Assembly (NCBI RefSeq): GCF_002754935.1
Contig: NZ_CP018092.1
Coordinates: 1,116,001-1,180,000, forward strand
Direction: 5' to 3'
Length of the DNA stretch: 64,000 nt
Source: Thermostichus lividus PCC 6715
GTDB lineage: Bacteria > Cyanobacteriota > Cyanobacteriia > Thermosynechococcales > Thermosynechococcaceae
Position 1 is the stretch's first letter; each line of letters starts with the position of its first letter. The notes under the pieces were generated by a model, which worked only from the letters and a program-made list of their open reading frames with translations, searched no databases and had not been told where the DNA came from. This document shows, in pieces, positions 19,319 through 28,458 of this stretch. Made by a program: the position numbers and the translations under genes.

Positions 19319-20827
19319 ATGACTGACGACCTACGGCAATATCTCAAACTTTTGGAAGAGCGGCAACAACTGCGCCGAATTACTGTGCCCGTAAACCCCG
19401 ATCTTGAGATGGCCGAAATTTGCAATCGCCTCTTGGCCGCCGGCGGGCCTGCCCTGCTGTTTGAACAGGTGATTGGTTCCCCCTACCCTGTAGCCATCAA
19501 TTTACTGGGAACCGTCGAGCGCGCCTGTTGGGCGATGAAGATGAACCACCCCCAAGACCTCGAAGCCTTGGGTAAAAAACTTGCACTCTTGCAGCAGCCC
19601 AAACCCCCGAAAACCCTGCCCCAAGTCATCGATTTTGGCAAAGTGCTCTTTGATGTGGTGCGCGCCAAACCCAGCCGTGATTTGCTACCCCCTTGCCAGC
19701 AAGTGGTGGTCAAAGCCCCCGATCTCGACCTCCGCCAACTGCCCCTGATTCGCCCTTACCCACAGGATGCAGCCAAGATTATTACCTTAGGACTCGTCAT
19801 TACCAAGGATTGCGAAACTGGCACGCCTAACGTTGGGGTCTATCGACTGCAATTGCAATCCGCCACTACCATGACCGTCCACTGGTTATCAGTGCGCGGC
19901 GGGGCGCGGCACCTACGCAAGGCGGCAGCACGGGGGCAAAAACTGGAAGTCGCCGTTGCCCTAGGGGTACATCCCCTGATTATCATGGCAGCCGCAACCC
20001 CCATTCCTGTGGATTTGTCGGAATGGCTCTTTGCCGGACTCTACGGTGGTGGTGGCATTCATCTGGCAAAGTGCAAAACCGTTGATCTTGAGGTTCCGGC
20101 ACAGTCGGAGTTTGTCCTTGAGGGAACCATTACCCCCGGTGAACTCCTGCCCGATGGCCCCTGCGGCGATCATATGGGCTACTACGGTGGGGTCGAAGCC
20201 TCCCCGGTGATTCACTTCCATTGCCTTACCCATCGACGCGATCCCATTTACCTAACAACCTTTAGTGGCCGTCCCCCCAAGGAAGAGGCGATGATTGCCC
20301 TTGCCCTCAACCGCATTTACACGCCAATTTTGCGGCAGCAGGTCTCAGAAATTGTGGACTTCTTTTTACCGATGGAAGCCCTCAGCTACAAAGCCGCGAT
20401 CATTTCCATTGACAAAGCCTACCCCGGCCAAGCCCGTCGCGCTGCCCTTGCCTTTTGGAGTGCCCTGCCCCAGTTTACCTACACCAAATTTGTCATTGTG
20501 GTGGATAAAAACATTAATATTCGCGATCCACGCCAAGTGGTTTGGGCCATTAGCTCCAAAGTGGATCCCAGTCGTGATGTCTTTATTTTGCCGGATACCC
20601 CCTTTGACTCTCTGGACTTTGCGAGTGAACGGATTGGCCTCGGCGGTCGCATGGGGATTGATGCAACCACCAAAATACCGCCGGAAACCGATCATCCGTG
20701 GGGGCAGCCCCTCACCTCTGACCCTGAGATCGCTCAACTAGTGGATCAACGCTGGCAGGAGTATGGCTTAGGGGATTTGGACTTGACGGCAGTGAATCCC
20801 GAACTGTTTGGCTACGAAATCGATTGA
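19319..20827 (+). CDS. ubiD: UbiD-family decarboxylase
   Basis: The protein has 502 residues and matches UbiD, the prenylated-FMN-dependent decarboxylase that removes the carboxylate from 4-hydroxy-3-polyprenylbenzoate. In cyanobacteria the UbiD homologue is needed for plastoquinone synthesis (established for Synechocystis Sll0936). Visible conserved segments are PNVGVYRLQLQ, VHWLSVRGGARHLRKA, AQSEFVLEGTITPGE and GPCGDHMGYYGG, the last carrying the active-site acidic region. The ATG at 19319 follows ACCCCCC and lacks a good ribosome-binding sequence. It is divergent from the HisKA-only gene with 51 bp between. It fits the prenylquinone methyltransferase at the window start functionally, although not by linkage. 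Confidence 0.93.
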   Translation: MTDDLRQYLKLLEERQQLRRITVPVNPDLEMAEICNRLLAAGGPALLFEQVIGSPYPVAINLLGTVERACWAMKMNHPQDLEALGKKLALLQQPKPPKTLPQVIDFGKVLFDVVRAKPSRDLLPPCQQVVVKAPDLDLRQLPLIRPYPQDAAKIITLGLVITKDCETGTPNVGVYRLQLQSATTMTVHWLSVRGGARHLRKAAARGQKLEVAVALGVHPLIIMAAATPIPVDLSEWLFAGLYGGGGIHLAKCKTVDLEVPAQSEFVLEGTITPGELLPDGPCGDHMGYYGGVEASPVIHFHCLTHRRDPIYLTTFSGRPPKEEAMIALALNRIYTPILRQQVSEIVDFFLPMEALSYKAAIISIDKAYPGQARRAALAFWSALPQFTYTKFVIVVDKNINIRDPRQVVWAISSKVDPSRDVFILPDTPFDSLDFASERIGLGGRMGIDATTKIPPETDHPWGQPLTSDPEIAQLVDQRWQEYGLGDLDLTAVNPELFGYEID

Positions 20828-20901
20828 GAGCCTAGCTGCCGCTGCTAAGCTAGAAACAGCACGGTGAAGCATTTCCCTGTTGATTCCTGCTGTTCGGAGG
20901 A

Positions 20902-21348
20902 TGCATTATAGGAGTGATGTGGGCGGGCTAAAACCCCTCCGCTTTAGCGAGGGGATACAGCCAACTCAGGGGGCTTTAGCCCTCTCTATGTGTTAAACTA
21001 GAGACGTGGAAAGTAGACGTATCAACTACGCGAAGAAACATCCTAGTACGGAGAGATCCCGGCACGTAAGTCACTACCGCTTTGGCGGCAAGCCTAAACC
21101 ACTGCAAGCAATGGCAGGATGTTGAGCGTATCGAACTGGCTAGTGTTGAAAAGTGCGAAACCACGAACCGAAACATAAACGTAGTCCCAATAGCAGAGAT
21201 GCTTGAGGTGAGTAGGGGGTCTTTGACTGCCCCCACCCGCATTAAGTTGTGGGTGACAGCTCAAGGGAAAAGCGAAGCAATGCGGCTTCAGCCCGTTGCG
21301 TAGCATCCTTTGGGAATCCCCTCTCTTTCAAGGAGGAGAGAAGTCAAT
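20902..21348 (+). repeat. 447-bp dispersed repeat, copy 1; likely IS200/IS605-type derivative
   Basis: This segment recurs at 62815-63261 with the same length and about eight substitutions, no indels, and unrelated flanks. The left part has an imperfect hairpin with a bulge (20934-20954: CCCCTCCGC, loop TTTA, GCGAGGGG). The right part ends with a hairpin around 21317-21340, then GAAGTCAAT. Subterminal hairpins, absence of terminal inverted repeats and a TCAA-like right end fit IS200/IS605 transposons. The short open frames inside look non-coding, and no TnpA or TnpB is present. Orientation is assigned by analogy with the right-end/omega-RNA hairpin. Confidence 0.7.
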
Positions 21349-21551
21349 GATCAAGAGCACCAGCAGCTTTTGCAGCGTTTACAGCAGTTAGCCGCGGCGA
21401 TCGCCCACGGGGACGCCTTCACACAACCCTTGGTCAACTCGTGCTTCAGCACATTTGCGATGAAGATCTACCCATGCTCTATCTGTTAACCCACCCCGAA
21501 GAACTGGCCAAGCAGCAAGCTGAGCAGTTGACAGCAGAAACCTTTTTTTGA
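21349..21551 (+). pseudogene. Frameshifted remnant of an unrecognised small gene
   Basis: Directly after the repeat, one frame reads QEHQQLLQRLQQLAAAIAHG and, after a frame change near 21415, another reads TTLGQLVLQHICDEDLPMLY and LLTHPEELAKQQAEQLTAET before a stop at a T7 run. Both have coding-like composition. I infer a small gene whose 5' end was replaced or displaced by the repeat. The family is not recognised. Confidence 0.4.
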
Positions 21552-21584
21552 TACCTTAAGCCCTCCTATTGCCAGTCGAGTCCC

Positions 21585-22511
21585 GTGTCCCAAGCTAAAG
21601 TGATTATCCATGGGGGAGCTGGGCCTTCCCTCCAAGATAAAGGTGGCCTGATTCCCGTCCGTGAGTCTCTCCACAGGGTTATTGTCCAAGTTACCCAAGC
21701 CTTAGAGCAGGGTGCCGCAGCGGTGGAGGCGGTCGTATTGGGGTGCCGCTTACTGGAGGATGACCCTCGCTTTAATGCAGGCACAGGGTCAGTCTTGCAG
21801 TCCGATGGTCAGATTCGCATGAGCGCCTCAGTGATGGATGGCTCGCAACAGCGTCTCAGTGGGGTGATTAATGTGTCACGCGTTAAGAACCCCATTGATC
21901 TGGCGCAGTGGTTACAAAACAGTAGCGATCGCCTCCTTTCGGATATTGGCGCAGCAGAACTGGCGCGGGAGTTACAGCTTCCGGTGTATCAACCCCTTAC
22001 CGATCAACGGCTCTATGAGTGGATCGAGGAGCGCAAAGGCAATTTTCAAACCGCAATGGCTGGCGTTGTCGCCGAGGATGCCGGACGCGGCACCATTGGC
22101 GTGGTCGTACGGGATCAATTCGGCCAGTTGGCCGTCGGCACCTCGACGGGGGGCAAGGGGTTCGAGCGCATTGGCCGAGTCAGTGATTCAGCAACCCCTG
22201 CTGGGAACTATGCCAACAGTCTTGCCGCCGTAAGCTGTACAGGCATTGGCGAAGACATTTTAGACGAAGCCTTAGCCAGCCGTATCGTGGTGCGCGTTAC
22301 CGATGGGTTGTCCCTCGAAGCTGCCTTTGCTAAGTCCTTCCAAGAAGCCGCCACCCGCCAGCGAGACTTTGGTGCCATTGGGCTCGATCATCAGGGAACG
22401 CTTGCATGGGGCAAAACCTGTGATGTTCTCCTCGCCGCCTATTGGGATGGTCAACACATTGGCGACACCCTAGAACTGCCACCGGGGCTACAGGTGGGAT
22501 GCCGAGCATAA
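21585..22511 (+). CDS. Isoaspartyl peptidase / L-asparaginase (Ntn hydrolase)
   Basis: This 308-residue protein matches plant-type asparaginase (IaaA family), which cleaves isoaspartyl dipeptides and asparagine. It is made as a precursor that cuts itself before a threonine. The expected nucleophile is Thr170 in GRGTIGVVV. The N-terminal KVIIHGGAGPS, FNAGTGSVL and the later STGGKGFERIGRVSDSATP and GNYAN segments are typical. A GTG at 21585 is the likely start. A strong intrinsic terminator begins at its stop codon, so the gene ends its transcript. Confidence 0.92.
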   Translation: MSQAKVIIHGGAGPSLQDKGGLIPVRESLHRVIVQVTQALEQGAAAVEAVVLGCRLLEDDPRFNAGTGSVLQSDGQIRMSASVMDGSQQRLSGVINVSRVKNPIDLAQWLQNSSDRLLSDIGAAELARELQLPVYQPLTDQRLYEWIEERKGNFQTAMAGVVAEDAGRGTIGVVVRDQFGQLAVGTSTGGKGFERIGRVSDSATPAGNYANSLAAVSCTGIGEDILDEALASRIVVRVTDGLSLEAAFAKSFQEAATRQRDFGAIGLDHQGTLAWGKTCDVLLAAYWDGQHIGDTLELPPGLQVGCRA

Positions 22512-22549
22512 CAGCCAAGAATAATTTATCCTTGCTGTCAATTTTTTTT
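22511..22549 (+). terminator. Rho-independent terminator after the isoaspartyl peptidase
   Basis: ACAGCCAAG at 22511-22519 pairs with CTTGCTGT at 22531-22538 with one bulged C, followed two or three bases later by a run of eight T (22542-22549). Stem, loop and U-run are all present, making this the clearest intrinsic terminator in the window. Confidence 0.85.
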
Positions 22550-22648
22550 ATTGTGCCGCAGCCGCAATGGGGTGCATCCTTAGGGGCAACCCCCTATAAT
22601 TTGATAGTGTTTTAACATTCATCTGGCCGATGTCCCTTGAGGGAACCT

Positions 22649-23361
22649 ATGACCAATACGACCTCGCCTGCCATCCTCAATCCGATTGCCCGTCCCGAAG
22701 TTCCCCAAGAACTTGCCGAAAACATTATCCTCACCTCTCTAAACGATGTTTACGACTGGGCACGGCTGTCCAGTCTGTGGCCGCTGATGTACGGCACCGC
22801 CTGCTGCTTCATCGAATTTGCCGCCATGATTGGCTCGCGCTTTGACTTTGACCGTTTTGGTTTGGTGCCCCGCAACAGCCCCCGTCAAGCAGATTTAATC
22901 ATTACCTCCGGCACCATCACGATGAAAATGGCACCGGCACTGGTGCGCCTCTACGAGCAAATGCCCAACCCCAAATACGTCATTGCCATGGGTGCGTGCA
23001 CCATTACAGGCGGGATGTTTAGCTCCGATTCCTACTCGGCGGTTCGCGGTGTTGATAAGCTGATTCCCGTGGATGTGTATTTGCCGGGGTGCCCCCCCGC
23101 CCCGAGGCGATTATGGACGCGATTGTCAAACTGCGTAAAAAGATTGCCAATGAGCACCTGAGTGAACGGGGAAACCTTGCTCAGACTCACCGTCTCTTTA
23201 CAGCTAAGCACACGATGAAGGCGGTGCCCCCCATTCTTACGGGTGAGTACCTTAAAGCCCCAAGCCGACAAGCTCCCCCTGCTGCCCTCGCAGAGGCCAT
23301 GGGGATGGCTGTTCCAGCCTTAGCTGATCAAGTTGCTGAACCCACGCCCATCTCTGAGTAA
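22649..23361 (+). CDS. ndhK: NDH-1 subunit NdhK, interrupted by a one-base frameshift
   Basis: NdhK carries the N2 [4Fe-4S] cluster of the thylakoid NDH-1 complex, which accepts electrons from ferredoxin and passes them to plastoquinone. The ATG at 22649 opens [17 protein letters not shown]. The cysteines of [17 protein letters not shown] and VYLPGCPP are visible. In the C7 run at 23092-23098 the frame is lost and would end at 23161. The correct continuation [20 protein letters not shown] lies in another frame and runs to 23361. One extra C restores a protein of about 237 residues, the normal length. A sequencing error in the run is as likely as a true mutation. ndhL follows after 20 bp. Confidence 0.92.
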
Positions 23362-23381
23362 ACCTATCAGGAAATAATGTG

Positions 23382-23612
23382 ATGGAAGTCTCAACTGAGT
23401 TACTGGTTTTAGGGGTGTACATTGGCCTTGCGGGTCTGTACCTGCTCATCTTGCCTGCCCTCACCTACGCTTACCTCAATAGTCGTTGGTACGTTGCCGG
23501 CTCCCTTGAGCGAGCATTTATGTATTTTCTGCTGCTGTTCTTCTTTCCGGGAATGCTGCTATTGGCTCCCTTTCTCAACTTTCGTCCCCAGCCCCGTTCC
23601 CTTGAACCCTAG
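23382..23612 (+). CDS. ndhL: NDH-1 subunit NdhL
   Basis: NdhL is a small membrane subunit of cyanobacterial NDH-1, originally found as IctA in inorganic-carbon transport mutants. The product has 76 residues from ATG 23382. It has two main hydrophobic segments, LLVLGVYIGLAGLYLLILPA and FMYFLLLFFFPGMLLLAPFL, joined by YAYLNSRWYVAGSLER. It ends in the typical NFRPQPRSLEP. It follows ndhK by 20 bp and precedes the DUF3007 gene by five, so the three are one transcription unit. Confidence 0.93.
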   Translation: MEVSTELLVLGVYIGLAGLYLLILPALTYAYLNSRWYVAGSLERAFMYFLLLFFFPGMLLLAPFLNFRPQPRSLEP

Positions 23613-23617
23613 TGCCA

Positions 23618-23941
23618 ATGCGTCGCATTGATGTGCTTGGGATTGGCGTAGGCGTCTTTTTCGCTGGCGGTCTCCTCTATGCCGTGCTACGGCTGTTGGG
23701 TCTAGAGCCAACCCAAGCGGGAATCTGGAGTCAAGGCATTTTTGTCTTAGGGGTAATAGGCTGGCTTGCCACCTATCTGCTGCGGGTCTTTAGCGGACGC
23801 ATGACCTATCACCAGCAGTTGAATGATTATGAAGAGGCAGTGCTTGCTCAGCGCTTAGCAGAGCTGTCGCCGGAGGAGCTAGCGGCTCTGGAGAAAGAGA
23901 TTGCTGCTGAAGCAGCCCACGCCTCAGACAGCGATCCCTAA
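23618..23941 (+). CDS. DUF3007 membrane protein
   Basis: The product has 107 residues from ATG 23618; a GTG two codons earlier overlaps the ndhL stop. It matches DUF3007, found in cyanobacteria and plastids. Features are the start MRRIDVLGIGVGVFFAGGLL, a second hydrophobic segment around IFVLGVIGWLATYLLRV, the motif MTYHQQLNDYEEAVL, and a Glu/Ala-rich coiled C-terminus (LSPEELAALEKEI). Function is unknown; its place right after ndhK-ndhL suggests a link with NDH-1, which is an inference. Confidence 0.85.
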   Translation: MRRIDVLGIGVGVFFAGGLLYAVLRLLGLEPTQAGIWSQGIFVLGVIGWLATYLLRVFSGRMTYHQQLNDYEEAVLAQRLAELSPEELAALEKEIAAEAAHASDSDP

Positions 23942-23951
23942 TCGCGAGATA

Positions 23952-25520
23952 ATGGAGCTAGACTTCCTAGGCGTTGCTATGCACTTTCCCCGCTCCTGTG
24001 GCTTACTTTTGCACCCAACCTCCCTTCCTGGGGGGTATGGCATTGGCGACCTCGGTGCGGGGGCACGGGCATTTATCGAGTTTCTCGTTGCTAGTGATCA
24101 GCAGTACTGGCAGGTGTTGCCCCTCGGCCCAACCGGCTTTGGCAACTCCCCCTACATGTGCTACTCGGCGATGGCGGGGAATCCGCTCCTGATTAGCTTG
24201 GATGAGCTGGTTGCGGCTGGGTGGCTCGCAGCAACCGATTTAGCTGGCCTGACCTATGAGAATGGCGATCGCGTCGATTATGATGCTGTTATTCGTCAAA
24301 AGCTACCGCTATTAAAACTGGCTAGCCAGCGGTTTCAGGCGCAAGCGACCGCCGCCGATTGGCAAGCCTTGGCCGACTTCCGCCAATTAGCTCACTATTG
24401 GCTGGAGACCTATGCCCTGTTCATGGCCTTAAAGGATCACCATGACGGGCAGCCGTGGTATGAATGGCCTGCCCCCTTGCGCGATCGCGACCCTGCCGCG
24501 CTGGCTAAGATGCAGGTGCAGCTCAAAGATCGCATTTTTGAGTACGAGTTCCAGCAATTTATCTTTTACCAGCAGTGGCATGCCCTCAAGGATGCCGCCA
24601 ATGCCCAGGGGATTGAAATCATTGGGGATATTCCCATCTACGTGGCCCATGATAGTGCCGATGTCTGGGCGTTTCCTCAATTTTTTGAATTGAACCCGGA
24701 CACGGGCGCAGCTGCCCTCATGGCGGGTGTGCCCCCCGACTACTTTAGTGCCACTGGGCAATTATGGGGCAACCCTATCTATAACTGGAGCGCCCTAGCC
24801 GCCGACGGTTACTCATGGTGGATTGAGCGCTTTCGCACACTGCTGTCCTATGTGGATATTATCCGCGTGGATCACTTTCGGGGCTTTCAAAGCTACTGGC
24901 AAGTGCCCGAGCGGGAAGAGACCGCCATCAATGGTGCATGGCAAGAGGGGCCTGGAGCTGCCTTTTTTGAAGCGTTACAAGCTGCTTTAGGTCGCCTACC
25001 TATCCTTGCTGAGGATTTAGGAGACATTACCCCCGATGTCATTGCCCTGCGAGATCAATTTCAGTTTCCGGGGATGAAAATTCTCCAGTTTGCCTTTGGC
25101 GGCGGCGCGGATAACCCGTTTTTGCCCTTTAACCAAGAGCGCAACTGTGTTGTTTACACAGGCACCCACGATAATGACACCACTGTGGGCTGGTACGAGA
25201 GCCTAGGGGATTGGGAACGGCAGCGGTTCATTGACTATCTGGGATACACCCCCAACGACCCCCACTGGGCGTTAATTCGCCTTGCCCTAGGAACAGTGGC
25301 TAACCAAGCCATTATCCCGGTTCAAGATCTCCTAGGGCTAGGCACCCATGCCCGCATGAATTTTCCTGGAACCAGCGAAGGGAACTGGTCATGGCGAGTC
25401 ACGGCTGATCAACTCACCCTTGAATTGGCGGCTCATTTTAAGCATTTGGTGCACTTATTTGGGCGGCAAGCCCCACCGCGTCCCGAGCCTACCGCAGATT
25501 CTACCGCTAACGAGACCTAA
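23952..25520 (+). CDS. malQ: 4-alpha-glucanotransferase (amylomaltase)
   Basis: MalQ moves alpha-1,4-glucan segments between chains in starch/glycogen and maltose metabolism (GH77). The product has about 522 residues. The catalytic residues lie in RVDHFRGF (nucleophile Asp), AEDLGDITPDV (acid/base Glu) and YTGTHDNDTT (stabilising Asp). The N-terminal SCGLLLHPTSLPGGYGIGDL is the family signature. The frame runs open from 23901; ATG 23952, ten bases after the DUF3007 stop, is chosen, with ATG 23979 as the alternative. Its stop shares four bases with the convergent pentapeptide gene. Confidence 0.95.
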   Translation: MELDFLGVAMHFPRSCGLLLHPTSLPGGYGIGDLGAGARAFIEFLVASDQQYWQVLPLGPTGFGNSPYMCYSAMAGNPLLISLDELVAAGWLAATDLAGLTYENGDRVDYDAVIRQKLPLLKLASQRFQAQATAADWQALADFRQLAHYWLETYALFMALKDHHDGQPWYEWPAPLRDRDPAALAKMQVQLKDRIFEYEFQQFIFYQQWHALKDAANAQGIEIIGDIPIYVAHDSADVWAFPQFFELNPDTGAAALMAGVPPDYFSATGQLWGNPIYNWSALAADGYSWWIERFRTLLSYVDIIRVDHFRGFQSYWQVPEREETAINGAWQEGPGAAFFEALQAALGRLPILAEDLGDITPDVIALRDQFQFPGMKILQFAFGGGADNPFLPFNQERNCVVYTGTHDNDTTVGWYESLGDWERQRFIDYLGYTPNDPHWALIRLALGTVANQAIIPVQDLLGLGTHARMNFPGTSEGNWSWRVTADQLTLELAAHFKHLVHLFGRQAPPRPEPTADSTANET

Positions 25521-26866
25521 GCACGACGGCGGCCATCGGGCATAATGGTGCCGCGCAAATCTACCTCGCTGAGGTTAGCCCCACTCATATCTGCCGCTGT
25601 CAAGTTCACTCGGGTCAAGTCTGCCCGGGATAAGTTAGATCCTGAAAGGTTGGCATCCGCAAGGTCTGCGCCACTGAGGTTAACACCGCTGAGATCGACA
25701 GTGCCCACTAAACTGCCACTGAGGGTGGCACGGCTGAGGGTAGCGCCACTGAGGGTGGCACGGCTGAGGTTGGCTTCCGAGAGGGTGGCACGGCTAAAAT
25801 TAGCTCCAATTAAACGGGCACGGCTGAGGTTGGCTTCAATCAAGTCAGCGCGGCTAAAGTTTGCTTCCGTGAGCTCCACCTCCCGCAGATTTGCCCCACT
25901 CAGGTTGGCTCCCCGCAGTTTCACGCCGTTAAAGACAAGGGCACTGAGGTTGGCACTGCGCAAATCTGTTTGACTGAGATCTGCGCCGTCCAGTAATGCG
26001 CCCTGTAGATTGGCGCCTTGGAGATTGGCTCCCCGTAAATTTGTACCCACTAACTTGGCACGGCTGAGGTTGGCTCCCCGCAGGTTCGCCCCACTCAGGT
26101 CAGCACGGCTGAGGTTGGTGTCGGATAAATTTGCGCCGCTGAGGTTGGCTCCCCCTAAGTTGACATCTGCTAACTCTAAAGAAGATAAGTCGGCTTTCGC
26201 CAGTTCAGCACCCGTAAGATTCGCTTTGGTCAGATTGGCCTCACTGAGCTTAACCTCTGTTAGGTCAACGCGGCTGAGATTTGCGCCACTGAGGTTGGCC
26301 GCCGTTAAATTGGCACCCGTGAGGTTGGCTCCACTTAAATTAGCACCGCTCAGGTTGGCATTACTAACATCGGCTTGAATTAAATCTACCCGCATCAAAT
26401 TTGCTTGGGTGAGGTCGGTGCCGTGAAGGTTCGTTCCTTGAAGATTGGCACCGCTGAGATTGACCCCTTGCAACCCGAGTCCGCGCAGATCGGCATTGGC
26501 CAAGTCTACACGCGTCAGATTTGCACCCTGTAAAATGGCTCCCCGGAGGGTGGTTTCCGCCAATTCTGCCCGACTTAGGTTGGCGCGCGTCAGGTTTGCC
26601 CAGCTAAGATCGCTGCGGCTCAGGTTGGCACCGGCCAAATTGGCATCCACCAGTTCCGCCTTGATCAGCATGGCGTTAATAATTTCAGCCCCACACAACA
26701 CGGCACCGCTCAGGTTTGCACCGCTCAGGTTGACCCACTCCATGTCGGCGCGGGAGAGAATAATGCCGCGTAGGTCAGCGTTAATGAATTCACCGTTTGT
26801 TAAGCTGGCACGATTAAAATCCCGTTCACCACTGACGTAGCGTTTTAACAACTCCTGTGGATTCAT
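25517..26866 (-). CDS. Long pentapeptide-repeat protein
   Basis: The product has 449 residues. After a lead of about 25 residues (MNPQELLKRYVSGERDFNRA), nearly the whole chain is A(N/D)LXX pentapeptides such as LSGANLSGANLTGANLT, about 80 of them in one block. Pentapeptide repeats fold as a right-handed square beta-helix, here probably some 20 coils long. No signal peptide or membrane segment is seen, so it is probably cytoplasmic. Some family members (MfpA, Qnr) mimic DNA and bind gyrase, but those are about half this size, and cyanobacteria have many pentapeptide proteins of unknown role. At DNA level the gene is a dense imperfect tandem repeat, a likely site for length changes. Confidence 0.93.
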   Translation of the reverse strand: MNPQELLKRYVSGERDFNRASLTNGEFINADLRGIILSRADMEWVNLSGANLSGAVLCGAEIINAMLIKAELVDANLAGANLSRSDLSWANLTRANLSRAELAETTLRGAILQGANLTRVDLANADLRGLGLQGVNLSGANLQGTNLHGTDLTQANLMRVDLIQADVSNANLSGANLSGANLTGANLTAANLSGANLSRVDLTEVKLSEANLTKANLTGAELAKADLSSLELADVNLGGANLSGANLSDTNLSRADLSGANLRGANLSRAKLVGTNLRGANLQGANLQGALLDGADLSQTDLRSANLSALVFNGVKLRGANLSGANLREVELTEANFSRADLIEANLSRARLIGANFSRATLSEANLSRATLSGATLSRATLSGSLVGTVDLSGVNLSGADLADANLSGSNLSRADLTRVNLTAADMSGANLSEVDLRGTIMPDGRRRA

Positions 26867-26937
26867 AGGGGAGATACTCGTACCCGTCGCTATCTTTTCT
26901 AGTTTGACATACCGTTTTGGAAATCAGGGGCGATCGC

Positions 26938-28200
26938 CTAGGTGGTGTATTCAGCATTGATTTTGACGTAGTCGTAGCTCAGGTCACAGCCCCACGCCAC
27001 TCCAGTGCCATTGCCTTGGCCAATTTTGACTGACAATACCACTGGATGATCCACCGATTGGCCGTTCTCTGCGGTTTGGTTGCGCTGGGCTTGATTCACC
27101 AGATAAGCATTGGCAGCAGCGCGATCAAAGGGGAGGGGCTGGCCTTGGCTTATCATTACAATGTCCCCTAGGGAAATAGCCAAATTACTCGGATCAAAGG
27201 GAACCCCAGCCCGACCCGCCGCCGCCGCAATGCGCCCCCAGTTGGGGTCACGGCCATAAATGGCAGATTTGACCAGCATTGACCCAGCAATGGTGCGGGC
27301 AACCTGACGGGCCGAGGCATCGTCACTGGCACCACTGACCTGTACTTCAATGAGACAGGTGGCACCTTCCCCATCTCGAGCGATCGCCTTGGCCAAATAG
27401 GTACACACCTCTGTGAGCATTTCTTCAAGAAGGATGGCGGCTGGTTCGGCGGCATCCGTCATGGCGGGGGTGCGCGACTGACCGTTGGCGAGGGCAATCA
27501 CACTGTCATTGGTACTGGTGTCACCATCAACGGTGATTTGATTAAAGGAGCGATCGCAGGCGCGCTGGAGCATCGCTTGCCACAGGTGAGGCGAGACTGC
27601 TGCATCACAGGTAATAAACGCCAGCATGGTTGCCATATTAGGGTGAATCATCCCCGACCCTTTAGCCATGCCACCAATACGGATGGGTTGCCCCTCCCAC
27701 TGGGCTTCTAGGGCGATCGACTTTGGCACGAGATCTGTGGTCATAATGGCTCGGGCAGCCGCATCGCCGCCGGTCTCACTCAGGGAGTTGGTGAGCGTAG
27801 GCAAGGCTTGGCGCAGTTTCTCAAGGGGAATTGGCTGACCAATTACCCCTGTGGAGGCGACAAGCACCATCTCCGGACTAATCTTCAGGGCAGATGCTAC
27901 CATCTCCGCTTGTTCGAGTACAGCAGCCCATCCTTGAGACCCCGTAGCTGCATTGGCATGCCCAGCATTGCACAAAATCGCTTGAGCGGTTGCCTTAGTT
28001 TGGAGGCGTTGGCGACAGTAGGTCACCGGCGCAGCGCAGACGTGATTAGTTGTAAACACCCCTGCGGCGATCGCTGGCAAATCAGAGACAATGAGGCTTA
28101 GATCCGGTGCACCGGACGCTTTTAAGCCAGCCCGGATACCATTTGCCCGGTATCCCCTAGGAGCAGTGACTCCTCCAATAATGCGTTGCCAGCGGGTCAT
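26938..28200 (-). CDS. argJ: Bifunctional ornithine acetyltransferase/N-acetylglutamate synthase
   Basis: ArgJ recycles the acetyl group from N-acetylornithine to glutamate in arginine synthesis and can also make N-acetylglutamate from acetyl-CoA. It is cut autocatalytically before a threonine, here the Thr in DGEGATCLIEV. The product has 420 residues from ATG 28200, beginning MTRWQRIIGGVTAPRGYRA. A TTG four codons earlier is less likely. GMAKGSGMIHPNMATMLAF and YGRDPNWGRIAAAAGRAG are family signatures. The first is near the oxyanion-hole region. The gene stands alone, 71 bp from the pentapeptide gene on the same strand. Confidence 0.96.
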   Translation of the reverse strand: MTRWQRIIGGVTAPRGYRANGIRAGLKASGAPDLSLIVSDLPAIAAGVFTTNHVCAAPVTYCRQRLQTKATAQAILCNAGHANAATGSQGWAAVLEQAEMVASALKISPEMVLVASTGVIGQPIPLEKLRQALPTLTNSLSETGGDAAARAIMTTDLVPKSIALEAQWEGQPIRIGGMAKGSGMIHPNMATMLAFITCDAAVSPHLWQAMLQRACDRSFNQITVDGDTSTNDSVIALANGQSRTPAMTDAAEPAAILLEEMLTEVCTYLAKAIARDGEGATCLIEVQVSGASDDASARQVARTIAGSMLVKSAIYGRDPNWGRIAAAAGRAGVPFDPSNLAISLGDIVMISQGQPLPFDRAAANAYLVNQAQRNQTAENGQSVDHPVVLSVKIGQGNGTGVAWGCDLSYDYVKINAEYTT

Positions 28201-28458
28201 AGTCTTGGTCAATTCAGTAGATAACCGCTGCGATTATATCAGGCTGATTTTGCCTCGCAACCAAGTGTTAACAGAACTTGTAAAATGCCGCCCTTGCATC
28301 CCATGGCAAAAACCTCAACATTGGCAACCATTGGCGCAGTTACCGCCTCGGAAATTGTTGTGGCACGATGTTGGTTAGCCTAAACGCTAAAACATTATGG
28401 CGAGAAAACCCTTTCACATGTGGGAATATAAGAGGAGGCTCTATCGTCCGAGTTATGC

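Noticed and set aside
20976-21242. Minus-strand open frame in repeat copy 1 (also in copy 2)
   Set aside because: It is conserved only because the repeat is; composition is not coding-like and no start signal is present.
25545-26840. Long plus-strand frames opposite the pentapeptide gene
   Set aside because: They are antisense shadows of the repeat codons, rich in RLAPLR-like periodic words, without start signals.
26899-26920. Word GACATACCGTTT also near 29866
   Set aside because: A single 12-base match between two intergenic sites is too little to call a repeat or regulator.
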